A stretch of DNA of 6,784 nucleotides from an uncultured Eubacteriales bacterium (GTDB lineage: Bacteria > Bacillota > Clostridia > Oscillospirales > Oscillospiraceae), in NCBI GenBank assembly GCA_900549545.1, contig URPA01000081.1, forward strand, positions 1-6,784, written 5' to 3'. A program made the translations under genes and the position numbers. Below the pieces are notes generated by a model. The model saw nothing but the letters and a program-made list of their open reading frames with translations. It was not told where the DNA came from and ran no database searches. Shown piece after piece: positions 1 through 4,800 of this stretch (position 1 is its first letter; every line of letters begins with the position of its first letter).

Positions 1-1
1 G

Positions 2-493
2 GTGTGGAAGGCGCTGGCCGCCCGGGCCCGGGACCACGGGGTGAAGCGCATCGCCCTGGAGTTCCATGGCTGGCAGCTGGTGTACAATGTGGAGACGCTC
101 CGCCGCCTGCGGAGTGAGGTGGGAGACGACATTCTGGGGGTGAATCTGGACCCCAGCCATCTCTTCTGGATGGGGGCGGACCCCGTGGAGGTGGCCCGCG
201 CCCTGGCGGACTGCATCTACCATGTCCACATCAAGGACGTGCGCCTGGAACCGGCTGCCGGGCAGAACACCCTGCTGGACACCAAGGGCGTGCTGGAGTT
301 CGCCAGCCGCTCCTGGAACTTCGTCACCCCCGGCACAGGCCACGACGCCGCCTGGTGGCGCCGCTTTCTGGAGACGCTGCGGGACTGCGGCTACGACGGC
401 GCCCTCAGCATCGAACAGGAGGATTACACCATCCCGCTGGAGGAGGCCCTGCAGAAGGCCGTGTCCCTGCTGCGGCAGGCGCTGCCCGCCTGA
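2..493 (+). CDS. Sugar-phosphate isomerase/epimerase-like TIM-barrel protein (3' part)
   Basis: The last 163 codons of a xylose-isomerase-like TIM-barrel protein (AP_endonuc_2 superfamily, which includes sugar-phosphate isomerases/epimerases and IolE-type dehydratases) are visible; the 5' end lies outside the window, so the first GTG is probably internal. Residue positions are counted from base 2. Likely metal ligands sit in the family order: Glu20 in ALEFHGW, Asp50 and His53 in NLDPSHLFW, His76 in YHVHIKD, and Glu138 in LSIEQED. The Asp-to-His spacings (+3 and +26) match those of D-tagatose 3-epimerase-type enzymes. Such enzymes are cytoplasmic and isomerise or epimerise sugars or sugar phosphates with a divalent metal. 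The exact substrate cannot be told from sequence. The gene ends 7 bp before a strong intrinsic terminator, so it is the last gene of its transcript. Confident on fold, not on reaction. Confidence 0.85.
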   Translation: MWKALAARARDHGVKRIALEFHGWQLVYNVETLRRLRSEVGDDILGVNLDPSHLFWMGADPVEVARALADCIYHVHIKDVRLEPAAGQNTLLDTKGVLEFASRSWNFVTPGTGHDAAWWRRFLETLRDCGYDGALSIEQEDYTIPLEEALQKAVSLLRQALPA

Positions 494-500
494 AATACGC

Positions 501-535
501 AAAGCCCCGCCTCACGAACGAGGCGGGGCTTTTTT
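501..535 (+). terminator. Intrinsic terminator of the isomerase-like gene, shared with DUF1294
   Basis: A 13-bp GC-rich stem (501-513 pairs with 520-532) with a 6-nt loop is followed by T residues to 535. It starts 7 bp after the isomerase stop codon. The opposite strand also has a short T run after the stem, so it may stop the convergent DUF1294 transcript, whose gene ends at 546. Confidence 0.92.
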
Positions 536-545
536 CAGAACAGGA

Positions 546-899
546 TCACTGCAGGAAATTCCAGTACAGGGCAATGGCCGCCGCCAGCAGGAGCTGCACG
601 GCCAGGATCACCGGCACGCCCACCCGAAAGACCCGGTGGAGCGTCTTGTGGCGGAAGAGGTACATCCCCAGCAGGGCACCCACGCTGCCGCCCACCACGG
701 CCAGAAGCAACAGATTTTTCTCCGGCACCCGCTGGCGGAACCGGGGGTGTTTGGCCAGGAGCTTGTCTACGCCGAAGATCAAAAAGGTCACAGTGTTGAT
801 GAGCACCAGCCAGGCGGCCAGCAGCCCCAGGGGAGAGCCGATGAAGGCAACGATACGGTCATTGTGCTCTGTGGGCAGATAGAGTGTCTTTTCTTCCAT
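546..899 (-). CDS. DUF1294 family small membrane protein
   Basis: This 117-residue protein matches the DUF1294 pattern: a hydrophobic helix ending in LIFGVDK, a basic stretch, RVPEKNLLLLA, a glycine-rich GGSVGALLGM segment, and the signature FRHKT before a last hydrophobic helix. Membrane segments lie at about residues 22-43, 62-82 and 94-113. The family is common in bacteria and has no established function. I chose the ATG at 899 because AGGAGG lies 8 nt upstream; an in-frame start further upstream at 923 would place that site inside the gene. It lies 68 nt downstream of psuG on the same strand with no obvious promoter between them, so it is probably co-transcribed. Confident on family; the role is unknown. 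Confidence 0.88.
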   Translation of the reverse strand: MEEKTLYLPTEHNDRIVAFIGSPLGLLAAWLVLINTVTFLIFGVDKLLAKHPRFRQRVPEKNLLLLAVVGGSVGALLGMYLFRHKTLHRVFRVGVPVILAVQLLLAAAIALYWNFLQ

Positions 900-907
900 A
901 ACGGCCG

Positions 908-913
908 CCTCCT
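908..913 (-). promoter_or_regulatory. Ribosome binding site deciding the DUF1294 start
   Basis: AGGAGG on the minus strand, 8 nt before the ATG at 899. It supports the shorter start over the upstream one at 923. Its upstream end touches the outer arm of the intercistronic hairpin (912-918 with 965-971). Confidence 0.8.
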
Positions 914-971
914 GAAACAGCACTGGACTGGCCGGGAGTTCCCAGCCAGTCCAGTGTAGCAGAAGTTTCAG
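912..971 (-). other. Long intercistronic hairpin between psuG and DUF1294
   Basis: A perfect 12-bp inverted repeat (921-932 with 945-956) continues inward with three G-C pairs around a 4-nt loop. An outer 7-bp arm (912-918 with 965-971) encloses it across an asymmetric internal loop. On the transcript the outer arm spans the psuG stop codon on one side and the edge of the DUF1294 ribosome binding site on the other. There is no real T tract after it on the minus strand. It may protect the psuG message 3' end, attenuate read-through, or dampen DUF1294 translation; which of these is inference. Confidence 0.7.
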
Positions 972-1891
972 TTTTTGGCAAGCTTGCTGAGTTCCACAGC
1001 AGTGGCTGCCGCCAGCTTGGCGTTGTTATACACCAGCTGGATATTGGAGGCCAGGGAGTCGCCGCCGGTCAGATCCTTGATCTTGGCCAGCAGGAAAGGA
1101 GTGGTCTCCTTGCCGTGGATGCCCTGAGCCTTGGCCTCCTCCACGGCCTCGTCGATGGCCTTGTTGATGACGTCCGCGTCCATGGAGTACTCCTCCGGGA
1201 TGGGGTTGGTCACCAGCATGCCGCCGCCCAGGCCCATATCCTGCTTGACATAAAAGGCTTTGGCCAGCTCCGCCGGGGTGTCGATCTCATAGTCCACGGC
1301 AAAGCCGCTCTTCCGGGTGTAGAAGGCGGGCAGCTCGCGGGTGCCGTAGCCGATGACGGGCACGCCGTGGGTCTCCAGGTACTCCAGGGTCAGGCCCAGA
1401 TCCAGGATGGACTTGGCCCCGGCGCACACCACCATCACGGGGGTGGAGGCCAGCTCCTCCAGGTCGGCGGAGATGTCCATGGTGGTCTCAGCGCCGCGGT
1501 GCACACCGCCGATGCCGCCGGTGGCAAAGATGCTGATGCCGGCCATCTGGGCGATAATCATGGTGGTGGTCACGGTGGTGGCGCCGTCAGCCTTGCGGGC
1601 GATGAGGGCGGGAAGGTCGCGGCGGCTGGCCTTGGCGACGGCTCTGCCGGACTTGCCGAGGTACTCGATCTCTTCCTTGGAAAGACCCGCCTTCAGGCGG
1701 CCGCCGATGATGGCGATGGTGGCGGGGACTGCGCCGCAGTCACGAATGGTCTGTTCGACCAGAAGCGCCGTCTCAACATTCTTGGGATAGGGCATACCGT
1801 GGGATATAATAGTGCTCTCCAGAGCGACAACGGGCAGACCGGATTCAATGGCCAGCTGCACTTCACGGGAAACATCAAGATATTTGTTCAT
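968..1891 (-). CDS. psuG: Pseudouridine-5'-phosphate glycosidase
   Basis: A full-length 307-residue PsuG. The family cleaves pseudouridine 5'-phosphate reversibly into uracil and ribose 5-phosphate in the cytoplasm, through a lysine Schiff base and a bound metal. Using a constant offset of 6 from E. coli numbering as I recall it, the key residues are present: Glu25 in ALESTIISHG (E31), Lys87 in VAKASRRDL (K93), His131 (H137), Asp143 (D149), the Schiff-base Lys160 in VCAGAKSILD (K166) and Asn283 in SLASNIQ (N289). The ATG at 1891 has GGAGG 5 nt upstream and a good promoter about 40 bp further on. No pseudouridine kinase or nucleoside transporter gene is visible in the window, although psuG is often linked to a PfkB-type kinase. 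Ile codons are almost all ATC/ATT, unlike the genes to the right. Confidence 0.97.
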   Translation of the reverse strand: MNKYLDVSREVQLAIESGLPVVALESTIISHGMPYPKNVETALLVEQTIRDCGAVPATIAIIGGRLKAGLSKEEIEYLGKSGRAVAKASRRDLPALIARKADGATTVTTTMIIAQMAGISIFATGGIGGVHRGAETTMDISADLEELASTPVMVVCAGAKSILDLGLTLEYLETHGVPVIGYGTRELPAFYTRKSGFAVDYEIDTPAELAKAFYVKQDMGLGGGMLVTNPIPEEYSMDADVINKAIDEAVEEAKAQGIHGKETTPFLLAKIKDLTGGDSLASNIQLVYNNAKLAAATAVELSKLAKN

Positions 1892-1914
1892 AAAAACCTC
1901 CGAAAGTTTTAATG

Positions 1915-1928
1915 ACCGCCGGGGCGGT
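1915..1928. promoter_or_regulatory. GC-rich palindrome in the psuG 5' leader (possible operator)
   Basis: ACCGCC and GGCGGT are arranged as an inverted repeat with a 2-bp spacer. It sits just downstream of the expected psuG start point (about 1932), so it could bind a repressor or form a small 5' hairpin on the mRNA. No known regulator motif was recognised. Confidence 0.4.
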
Positions 1929-1938
1929 ATACATATTT

Positions 1939-1967
1939 ATCATACTACATTTCCCGCCATATTTCAA
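1939..1967 (-). promoter_or_regulatory. Sigma-A type promoter of psuG
   Basis: On the minus strand TTGAAA (1962-1967) and TATGAT (1939-1944) are separated by exactly 17 bp. Each hexamer is close to the vegetative consensus. The predicted start point is near 1932, giving a leader of about 40 nt to the psuG ATG. Confidence 0.8.
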
Positions 1968-2082
1968 ATGGAATTACAGGCGGAATTATAAAACCTCCGG
2001 GGATTTTCAAAATTGCCTGTTGAAAACTTTTTCATTTTGGAATAAAATGGCATAACTTGCATAAAATATGCAGTTTTTGCGC

Positions 2083-2111
2083 TTGACACAGACGCGACAA
2101 GCCATTAAAAT
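2083..2111 (+). promoter_or_regulatory. Consensus promoter P1 facing right, without a downstream gene
   Basis: A perfect TTGACA (2083-2088), a 17-bp spacer and TAAAAT (2106-2111, five of six consensus bases) give a strong sigma-A type promoter. The start point would be near 2118. No + strand gene follows; the genes to the right are on the minus strand. Confidence 0.65.
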
Positions 2112-2149
2112 ATCCATAGTCCGAATAGTGTTTGAACAAAACGGCGGTT

Positions 2150-2179
2150 TTGACATAAAAAAGTTCCTGTTTTTATAAA
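2150..2179 (+). promoter_or_regulatory. Second promoter-like element P2 in tandem with P1
   Basis: TTGACA (2150-2155) and TATAAA (2174-2179) are separated by 18 bp. It is weaker evidence than P1 because the surrounding A/T runs make chance matches to a -10 box likely. It would start transcription near 2186. Confidence 0.4.
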
Positions 2180-2272
2180 AAACTTGCCAAAAGCGCGTAA
2201 AATTTAATATTAATGTGAAAATTTTGAGTGCGGATTTCCGGGTTTTCTCCATTTGAGACTTTTACAGGACCT

Positions 2273-2307
2273 GGCTTCGCCGTATCGAAATTGGCGAGGC
2301 CCTTTTT
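2273..2307 (+). terminator. Rightward intrinsic terminator in the gap before spmB
   Basis: A 9-bp stem with one G-U pair (2273-2281 with 2293-2301) and an 11-nt loop is followed by a run of five T. On the minus strand no T run follows the stem, so it suits + strand transcription from P1/P2 rather than the end of spmAB. Confidence 0.65.
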
Positions 2308-2317
2308 ATTCGCTTTT

Positions 2318-2833
2318 TTACAAAAAATGGCAGACCCAGGCCGAGGAAATAAAGCAGGCCAGATCCGCGCAGAGGGCCGCCGGTATGGCCCAGCGGGTGT
2401 TTTTGACTCCCGCCGCGCCGAAATAGACCGCGACGACGTACAGCGTCGTTTCGCTGGAGCCTATCATCACCGCCGCCGTGCGGCCGATGGCGGAATCCGC
2501 CCCATAGCGGGCGATAATGTCCGCCGCCGCGCTCAGAGCCCCGCTTCCCGATATCGGGCGCAGCAGCATGATGAGGCAGGTCTCCGGCGGGATGCCGAGC
2601 AGCCTGAACACCGGCGAGAGCAGCGCGCTCAGCCGCTCCGGCACTCCGGAGGCGCGCAGCAGGTATATCGCCGGAAAGAGCACCAGCAGCGCCGGGAGGA
2701 TATCCCCCACGGTTTTAAGCCCCTTTTTCACGCCGCAGAGCATAGCGGAGTAGATGTCCACGCCGCGCGCCATGGCGAAGATAAAAACAGCGCAGATTAT
2801 GAGCGGCGCTGTCAGCGGCAGAAGCGTTTTCAT
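2318..2833 (-). CDS. spmB: Spore maturation protein B
   Basis: A 171-residue integral membrane protein of the SpmB/nucleoside-recognition (Gate) family, which acts with SpmA in spore core dehydration and so in spore heat resistance. Segments that resemble B. subtilis SpmB are the central RPISGSGALSAAADIIARYG (around residues 93-112) followed by SAIGR, and the later SSETTLYVVAVYFGAAGVK. Hydrophobic helices lie at the N terminus, in the middle (ILPALLVLFPAIYLL) and at the C terminus. An in-frame start at 2902 exists, but the ATG at 2833 overlaps the spmA stop codon as ATGA, matches the family's N terminus and length, and has a weak AGGCGG upstream. The overlap implies translational coupling to spmA. 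No strong terminator follows on this strand. Confidence 0.93.
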   Translation of the reverse strand: MKTLLPLTAPLIICAVFIFAMARGVDIYSAMLCGVKKGLKTVGDILPALLVLFPAIYLLRASGVPERLSALLSPVFRLLGIPPETCLIMLLRPISGSGALSAAADIIARYGADSAIGRTAAVMIGSSETTLYVVAVYFGAAGVKNTRWAIPAALCADLACFISSAWVCHFL

Positions 2834-3414
2834 CGCCACAGCCGCCTGAATACGGCCGCCGCCATAAGCCCTACTGTCACGGATATGGCGGAGCTTATCC
2901 ACACGGCGGGCATGATGTCAAAGGCCGAGGCCGCGCCGGCCGCCGCCCGGATCGAGGCAATGGTCGAGGGCAGAAGCTGGATGGATGCGGTGTTCAAGAC
3001 CACCAGCAGGCATAGCTCGTTGCTTGCCCCGCCGCCGCTCAGGCGCGCCATGCCCTGCGCTGCCCGCACCCCAGCCGGAGTCGCGGCGTTGCCGAGCCCC
3101 AGGAGATTCGCGCTGACGTTTTCCGAGAGCGCGGAGAGGATATCCGGCTCACCCGATGCCTTGGGGAAGAGCCGCCGCAGCATCGGCCGCAGAGCGCGCG
3201 AAAGCGCCGCCGAGACTCCGCAGCGCTCCATCAGCTCCATGACGCCGCTCCAGAGGCAGATACCTCCGGCAATGCTGATAGCGAAGCTGACGGCCTGTTC
3301 CGCCCCCTCAAGCACCGCGGCCCCTGCCGCCTCGCCCGTGCCCGCGATGGGGGAAAATACAGTGCAGATAACAAATATTCCAAGCAAGACCCAGCTAATA
3401 AGCATGTTAACCAC
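2830..3414 (-). CDS. spmA: Spore maturation protein A
   Basis: A 194-residue membrane protein of the SpmA/nucleoside-recognition family, expected to act in the developing spore with SpmB in core dehydration. Family hallmarks are an N-terminal helix (MVNMLISWVLLG, like the MVN start of the B. subtilis protein), a second helix with GGICLWSGVMELMERCGV, the basic segment LRPMLRRLFPKA, the highly conserved NLLGLGNAATPAG, and NTASIQLLPSTIASIRA. I chose the GTG at 3414 because it preserves the MVN start. The ATG at 3405 is an alternative with GGTGG 5 nt upstream and would shorten the protein by three residues. It is the first gene of a two-gene operon. I found no convincing sigma-E, -F or -G promoter upstream by eye. 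Confidence 0.95.
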   Translation of the reverse strand: MVNMLISWVLLGIFVICTVFSPIAGTGEAAGAAVLEGAEQAVSFAISIAGGICLWSGVMELMERCGVSAALSRALRPMLRRLFPKASGEPDILSALSENVSANLLGLGNAATPAGVRAAQGMARLSGGGASNELCLLVVLNTASIQLLPSTIASIRAAAGAASAFDIMPAVWISSAISVTVGLMAAAVFRRLWR

Positions 3415-3582
3415 CAGATACGCAAATGTTGATTAATCTAAATATATATTAAAAAGTAAACGATGGATAAATCGGCCAGAGCGAATTGCGAGAGAATTTG
3501 TGTTCTGACGATGACACTTTTTCGCAGACATACTTTGTGTATTTCAAGAAACAGTGACGAAGTCAGGGACGAATCCTCTAAA

Positions 3583-3619
3583 TCAAAATTGAAGCCCAGC
3601 GTAGCGGGTTCAATTTTGA
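3583..3619 (+). other. Stable stem-loop in the abrB leader (first of two)
   Basis: A perfect 11-bp stem (3583-3593 with 3609-3619) is capped by further G-C pairing (CCC with GGG, then GC with GC around a GTA loop). No T run follows on the + strand, so it is not a typical terminator. A purine-rich AAAGGAAG stretch follows immediately and could serve the small ORF downstream. Confidence 0.65.
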
Positions 3620-3635
3620 AAGGAAGATGGAAGCA

Positions 3636-3758
3636 ATGGATATGCAGTTTTCGCCACACTTGGCGGAAACGAAATATAATTGCTTTCATCTGACGCAGCG
3701 CCGCCGACGATTTGGCCAGCGGTTACTTAAAAACAAAGAAAGGAGAGGAACGGCATGA
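3636..3758 (+). CDS. Possible 40-residue leader peptide upstream of abrB
   Basis: An ORF from ATG 3636 (or the in-frame ATG 3627) to a TGA that overlaps the abrB start as ATGA. AGGAAG lies about 9 nt before the 3636 start. The peptide starts MDMQFSPHLAETKYNCF and has a basic middle, LTQRRRRFGQRLLKNK. I do not recognise it. The ATGA overlap would couple its translation to abrB, but a 40-codon ORF can arise by chance and composition gives no support. Confidence 0.28.
   Translation: MDMQFSPHLAETKYNCFHLTQRRRRFGQRLLKNKERRGTA
3647..3670 (+). other. Second stem-loop in the abrB leader
   Basis: A 9-bp stem with one G-U pair (3647-3655 with 3662-3670) and a 6-nt loop. It lies inside the possible leader ORF, about 70 nt before the abrB ribosome binding site. 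Confidence 0.55.
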
Positions 3759-4003
3759 AATCCACCGGCATCGTCCGCAAGGTAGACGAGTTGGGAAGGA
3801 TAGTTTTACCGATCGAGATGCGCCGCACATTGGATATTGAGGAGAAGGACACGCTCGAAATATATGTTGAGAGCGACACCATTATGCTCCGCAAATATCA
3901 GGCGGCCTGCGTGTTCTGCGGTTGTGTAGGGCGTATGTCAAACTTCAGGGGCAGAAATGTATGCCCCGCCTGCGTGGCCGAGCTCAGACGCCTCGCAGAG
4001 TGA
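3755..4003 (+). CDS. abrB: AbrB-type transition-state regulator with cysteine-rich tail
   Basis: An 82-residue DNA-binding protein of the AbrB/SpoVT swapped-hairpin family. Residues 1-47 match the AbrB DNA-binding domain closely: MKSTGIVRKVDELGRIVLP, EMRRTLDIEEKDTLEIYV, then the hairpin with LRKY. In spore formers AbrB represses stationary-phase and sporulation genes during growth. The C-terminal part has Cys52-X2-Cys55 and Cys70-X2-Cys73, plus Cys57, which looks like a small zinc-binding knuckle; such tails are common in clostridial homologues as I recall, while B. subtilis AbrB has a different C-terminal half. The start has AGGAG/GAGG upstream at good spacing. A shared terminator follows. 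The name could equally be a paralogue such as Abh. Confidence 0.92.
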   Translation: MKSTGIVRKVDELGRIVLPIEMRRTLDIEEKDTLEIYVESDTIMLRKYQAACVFCGCVGRMSNFRGRNVCPACVAELRRLAE

Positions 4004-4034
4004 GATCCGTAAAATTTTATCATTAAAAAATTAA

Positions 4035-4067
4035 GGTGCAGCTTGTTTCAAGCTGCACCAATTTTTA
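4035..4067. terminator. Bidirectional terminator between abrB and the methyltransferase gene
   Basis: A perfect 10-bp stem (4035-4044 with 4050-4059) and 5-nt loop. T runs follow it on both strands (4062-4066 on +; the A run at 4025-4030 read from the - strand), so it can end both convergent transcripts. Confidence 0.92.
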
Positions 4068-4082
4068 TAAACCTGTTTTATT

Positions 4083-4796
4083 TTACCTGTGGTATATCCG
4101 CCGGAACTCTTCGGATTCCGAGCCGTCCGGGGCGGTGAGGATAAGCTCCGGCTCGATTTTAAGCCCCGGTTTTCCGCCGCGCCGCCCTTCTATCAGCACA
4201 AGGCTGGGGGCCGCGCCCTGCCGGTGGGCCACAAGGCGCAGGCGCTTTGGCTCTATCCCGGCGGCGCTCATCGCGCAAAAAACCTGACTTAAACGCTCGG
4301 GCTTGTGCACAAGGCAGACGCTGCCCCCGCTGCGGCAGAGAAAGGCCGCCGCGGTGCAGATATCCTCAAGCGTGCATTGCAGCTCACCCCGCGCGGCGGC
4401 GCGGGCGCTGTCCGGCGAGATGTATCCGCTGCCGAGGGAGAAGTACGGCGGGTTTGCGACCACAAGGTCAAAGCTGCCGGATTTAAAAAGCTCCCTGTGG
4501 CGGCGGATGTCCCCGGTCACAATTTCGCAGCGCTCCGAAAGGCCGTTTGCCGCCATATTCTCCCGCGCAAGCTCTGCCGCCTCGGGCAGAATTTCAAGCC
4601 CCGTCATATTTAGCTTCGGGCTGCGCGCGAGCAGCAGCAGGGCTATCGCCCCGGAGGCGCAGCCCAAATCTATCCCCCGCTTTGCGCCGGAGGTATTCAC
4701 AAAATCCGCCAGCAGTACGCAGTCCGTCCCCAGGCGGAAATGCTCCGCCTGCGCAAAAACCGGCCCGCCCTGCCACAGTTCAAAAAAATCAGCCAT
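4083..4796 (-). CDS. tRNA1(Val) adenine-N6 methyltransferase-like protein (TrmN6/YabB)
   Basis: A 237-residue class I SAM-dependent methyltransferase. SAM-binding motif I is GIDLGCASGAIAL (41-53), the acidic residue after strand 2 is Glu68 in GLEILPEA, and the catalytic NPPY motif is at 115-118, typical of enzymes that methylate the exocyclic amine of adenine. The C terminus (LIEGRRGGKPGLKIEPELIL) and length fit the TrmN6 (E. coli YfiC) and B. subtilis YabB group, which acts on A37 of tRNA-Val or related positions; the exact tRNA target here is inferred. I chose ATG 4796 (MADFFELWQGG), 4 nt after the stop of the upstream fusion gene; the longer in-frame start at 4820 would overlap that gene. 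Second gene of a two-gene operon. It uses ATA in 5 of 12 Ile codons. Confidence 0.88.
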   Translation of the reverse strand: MADFFELWQGGPVFAQAEHFRLGTDCVLLADFVNTSGAKRGIDLGCASGAIALLLLARSPKLNMTGLEILPEAAELARENMAANGLSERCEIVTGDIRRHRELFKSGSFDLVVANPPYFSLGSGYISPDSARAAARGELQCTLEDICTAAAFLCRSGGSVCLVHKPERLSQVFCAMSAAGIEPKRLRLVAHRQGAAPSLVLIEGRRGGKPGLKIEPELILTAPDGSESEEFRRIYHR

Positions 4797-4800
4797 GATT

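Larger units (their letters stand above)
2118..2307 (+). ncRNA. Candidate small non-coding RNA
   Basis: The stretch between promoter P1 and the terminator at 2273-2307 would give a transcript of about 190 nt with no good ORF. It includes a CAAAAC-GGCG-GTTTTG hairpin near the 5' end (2137-2152) and a possible long-range pairing of TCCTGT (2165-2170) with ACAGGA (2264-2269). I could not match it to 6S RNA, a known riboswitch or another family by eye. It could also be non-functional pervasive transcription. It converges on the 3' end of spmB, and the terminator lies just before the spmB stop codon. Confidence 0.35.
1912..2317. other. AT-rich gene-free interval between psuG and spmB
   Basis: About 400 bp with no convincing protein gene. 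It holds the psuG promoter and palindrome at the left end, a 7-bp inverted repeat TTTTCAA-N9-TTGAAAA (2004-2026), a 6-bp hairpin with a 3-nt loop around 2058-2072, and two tandem promoter-like elements on the + strand. Further right are a CAAAAC/GTTTTG hairpin (2137-2152) and a + strand terminator (2273-2307). An 81-codon minus-strand reading frame covers part of it but has low-complexity composition and no family resemblance. The AT content contrasts strongly with both flanking coding blocks. Confidence 0.7.
3415..3754. other. Gap between spmA and abrB carrying structured leader DNA
   Basis: A 340-bp interval between divergent genes. The left part, next to spmA, is AT-rich; the right part holds two strong stem-loops (3583-3619 and 3647-3670) and a possible 40-codon ORF. 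Longer reading frames run on both strands (3463-3693 on + and 3438-3689 on -), but neither has a ribosome binding site or family resemblance. No clear promoter for abrB could be placed. Confidence 0.6.

Noticed and set aside
1115..1912. A 265-codon + strand ORF antisense to psuG
   Set aside because: His/Gly/Asp-rich shadow frame of a confidently identified gene.
2007..2252. An 81-codon minus-strand ORF in the AT-rich gap
   Set aside because: No ribosome binding site, rich in Phe, Asn and Lys as expected from translated AT-rich DNA, and it overlaps the promoter elements.
2118..2307. 6S RNA as identity of the candidate small RNA
   Set aside because: Ends pair over only about 4 bp and the long rod with a central bubble could not be drawn.
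2228..3436. A 402-codon + strand reading frame across spmA and spmB
   Set aside because: It is the antisense shadow of two clear spore maturation genes and has an Arg/Ala-rich composition without any family motif.
3421..3500. Possible sporulation sigma-factor promoter upstream of spmA
   Set aside because: A/T runs give several loose matches but none with both a good -10 and -35 at proper spacing.
3438..3693. Two overlapping ORFs on opposite strands between spmA and abrB
   Set aside because: Neither has a ribosome binding site or recognisable domain, and both cross the stem-loop region.
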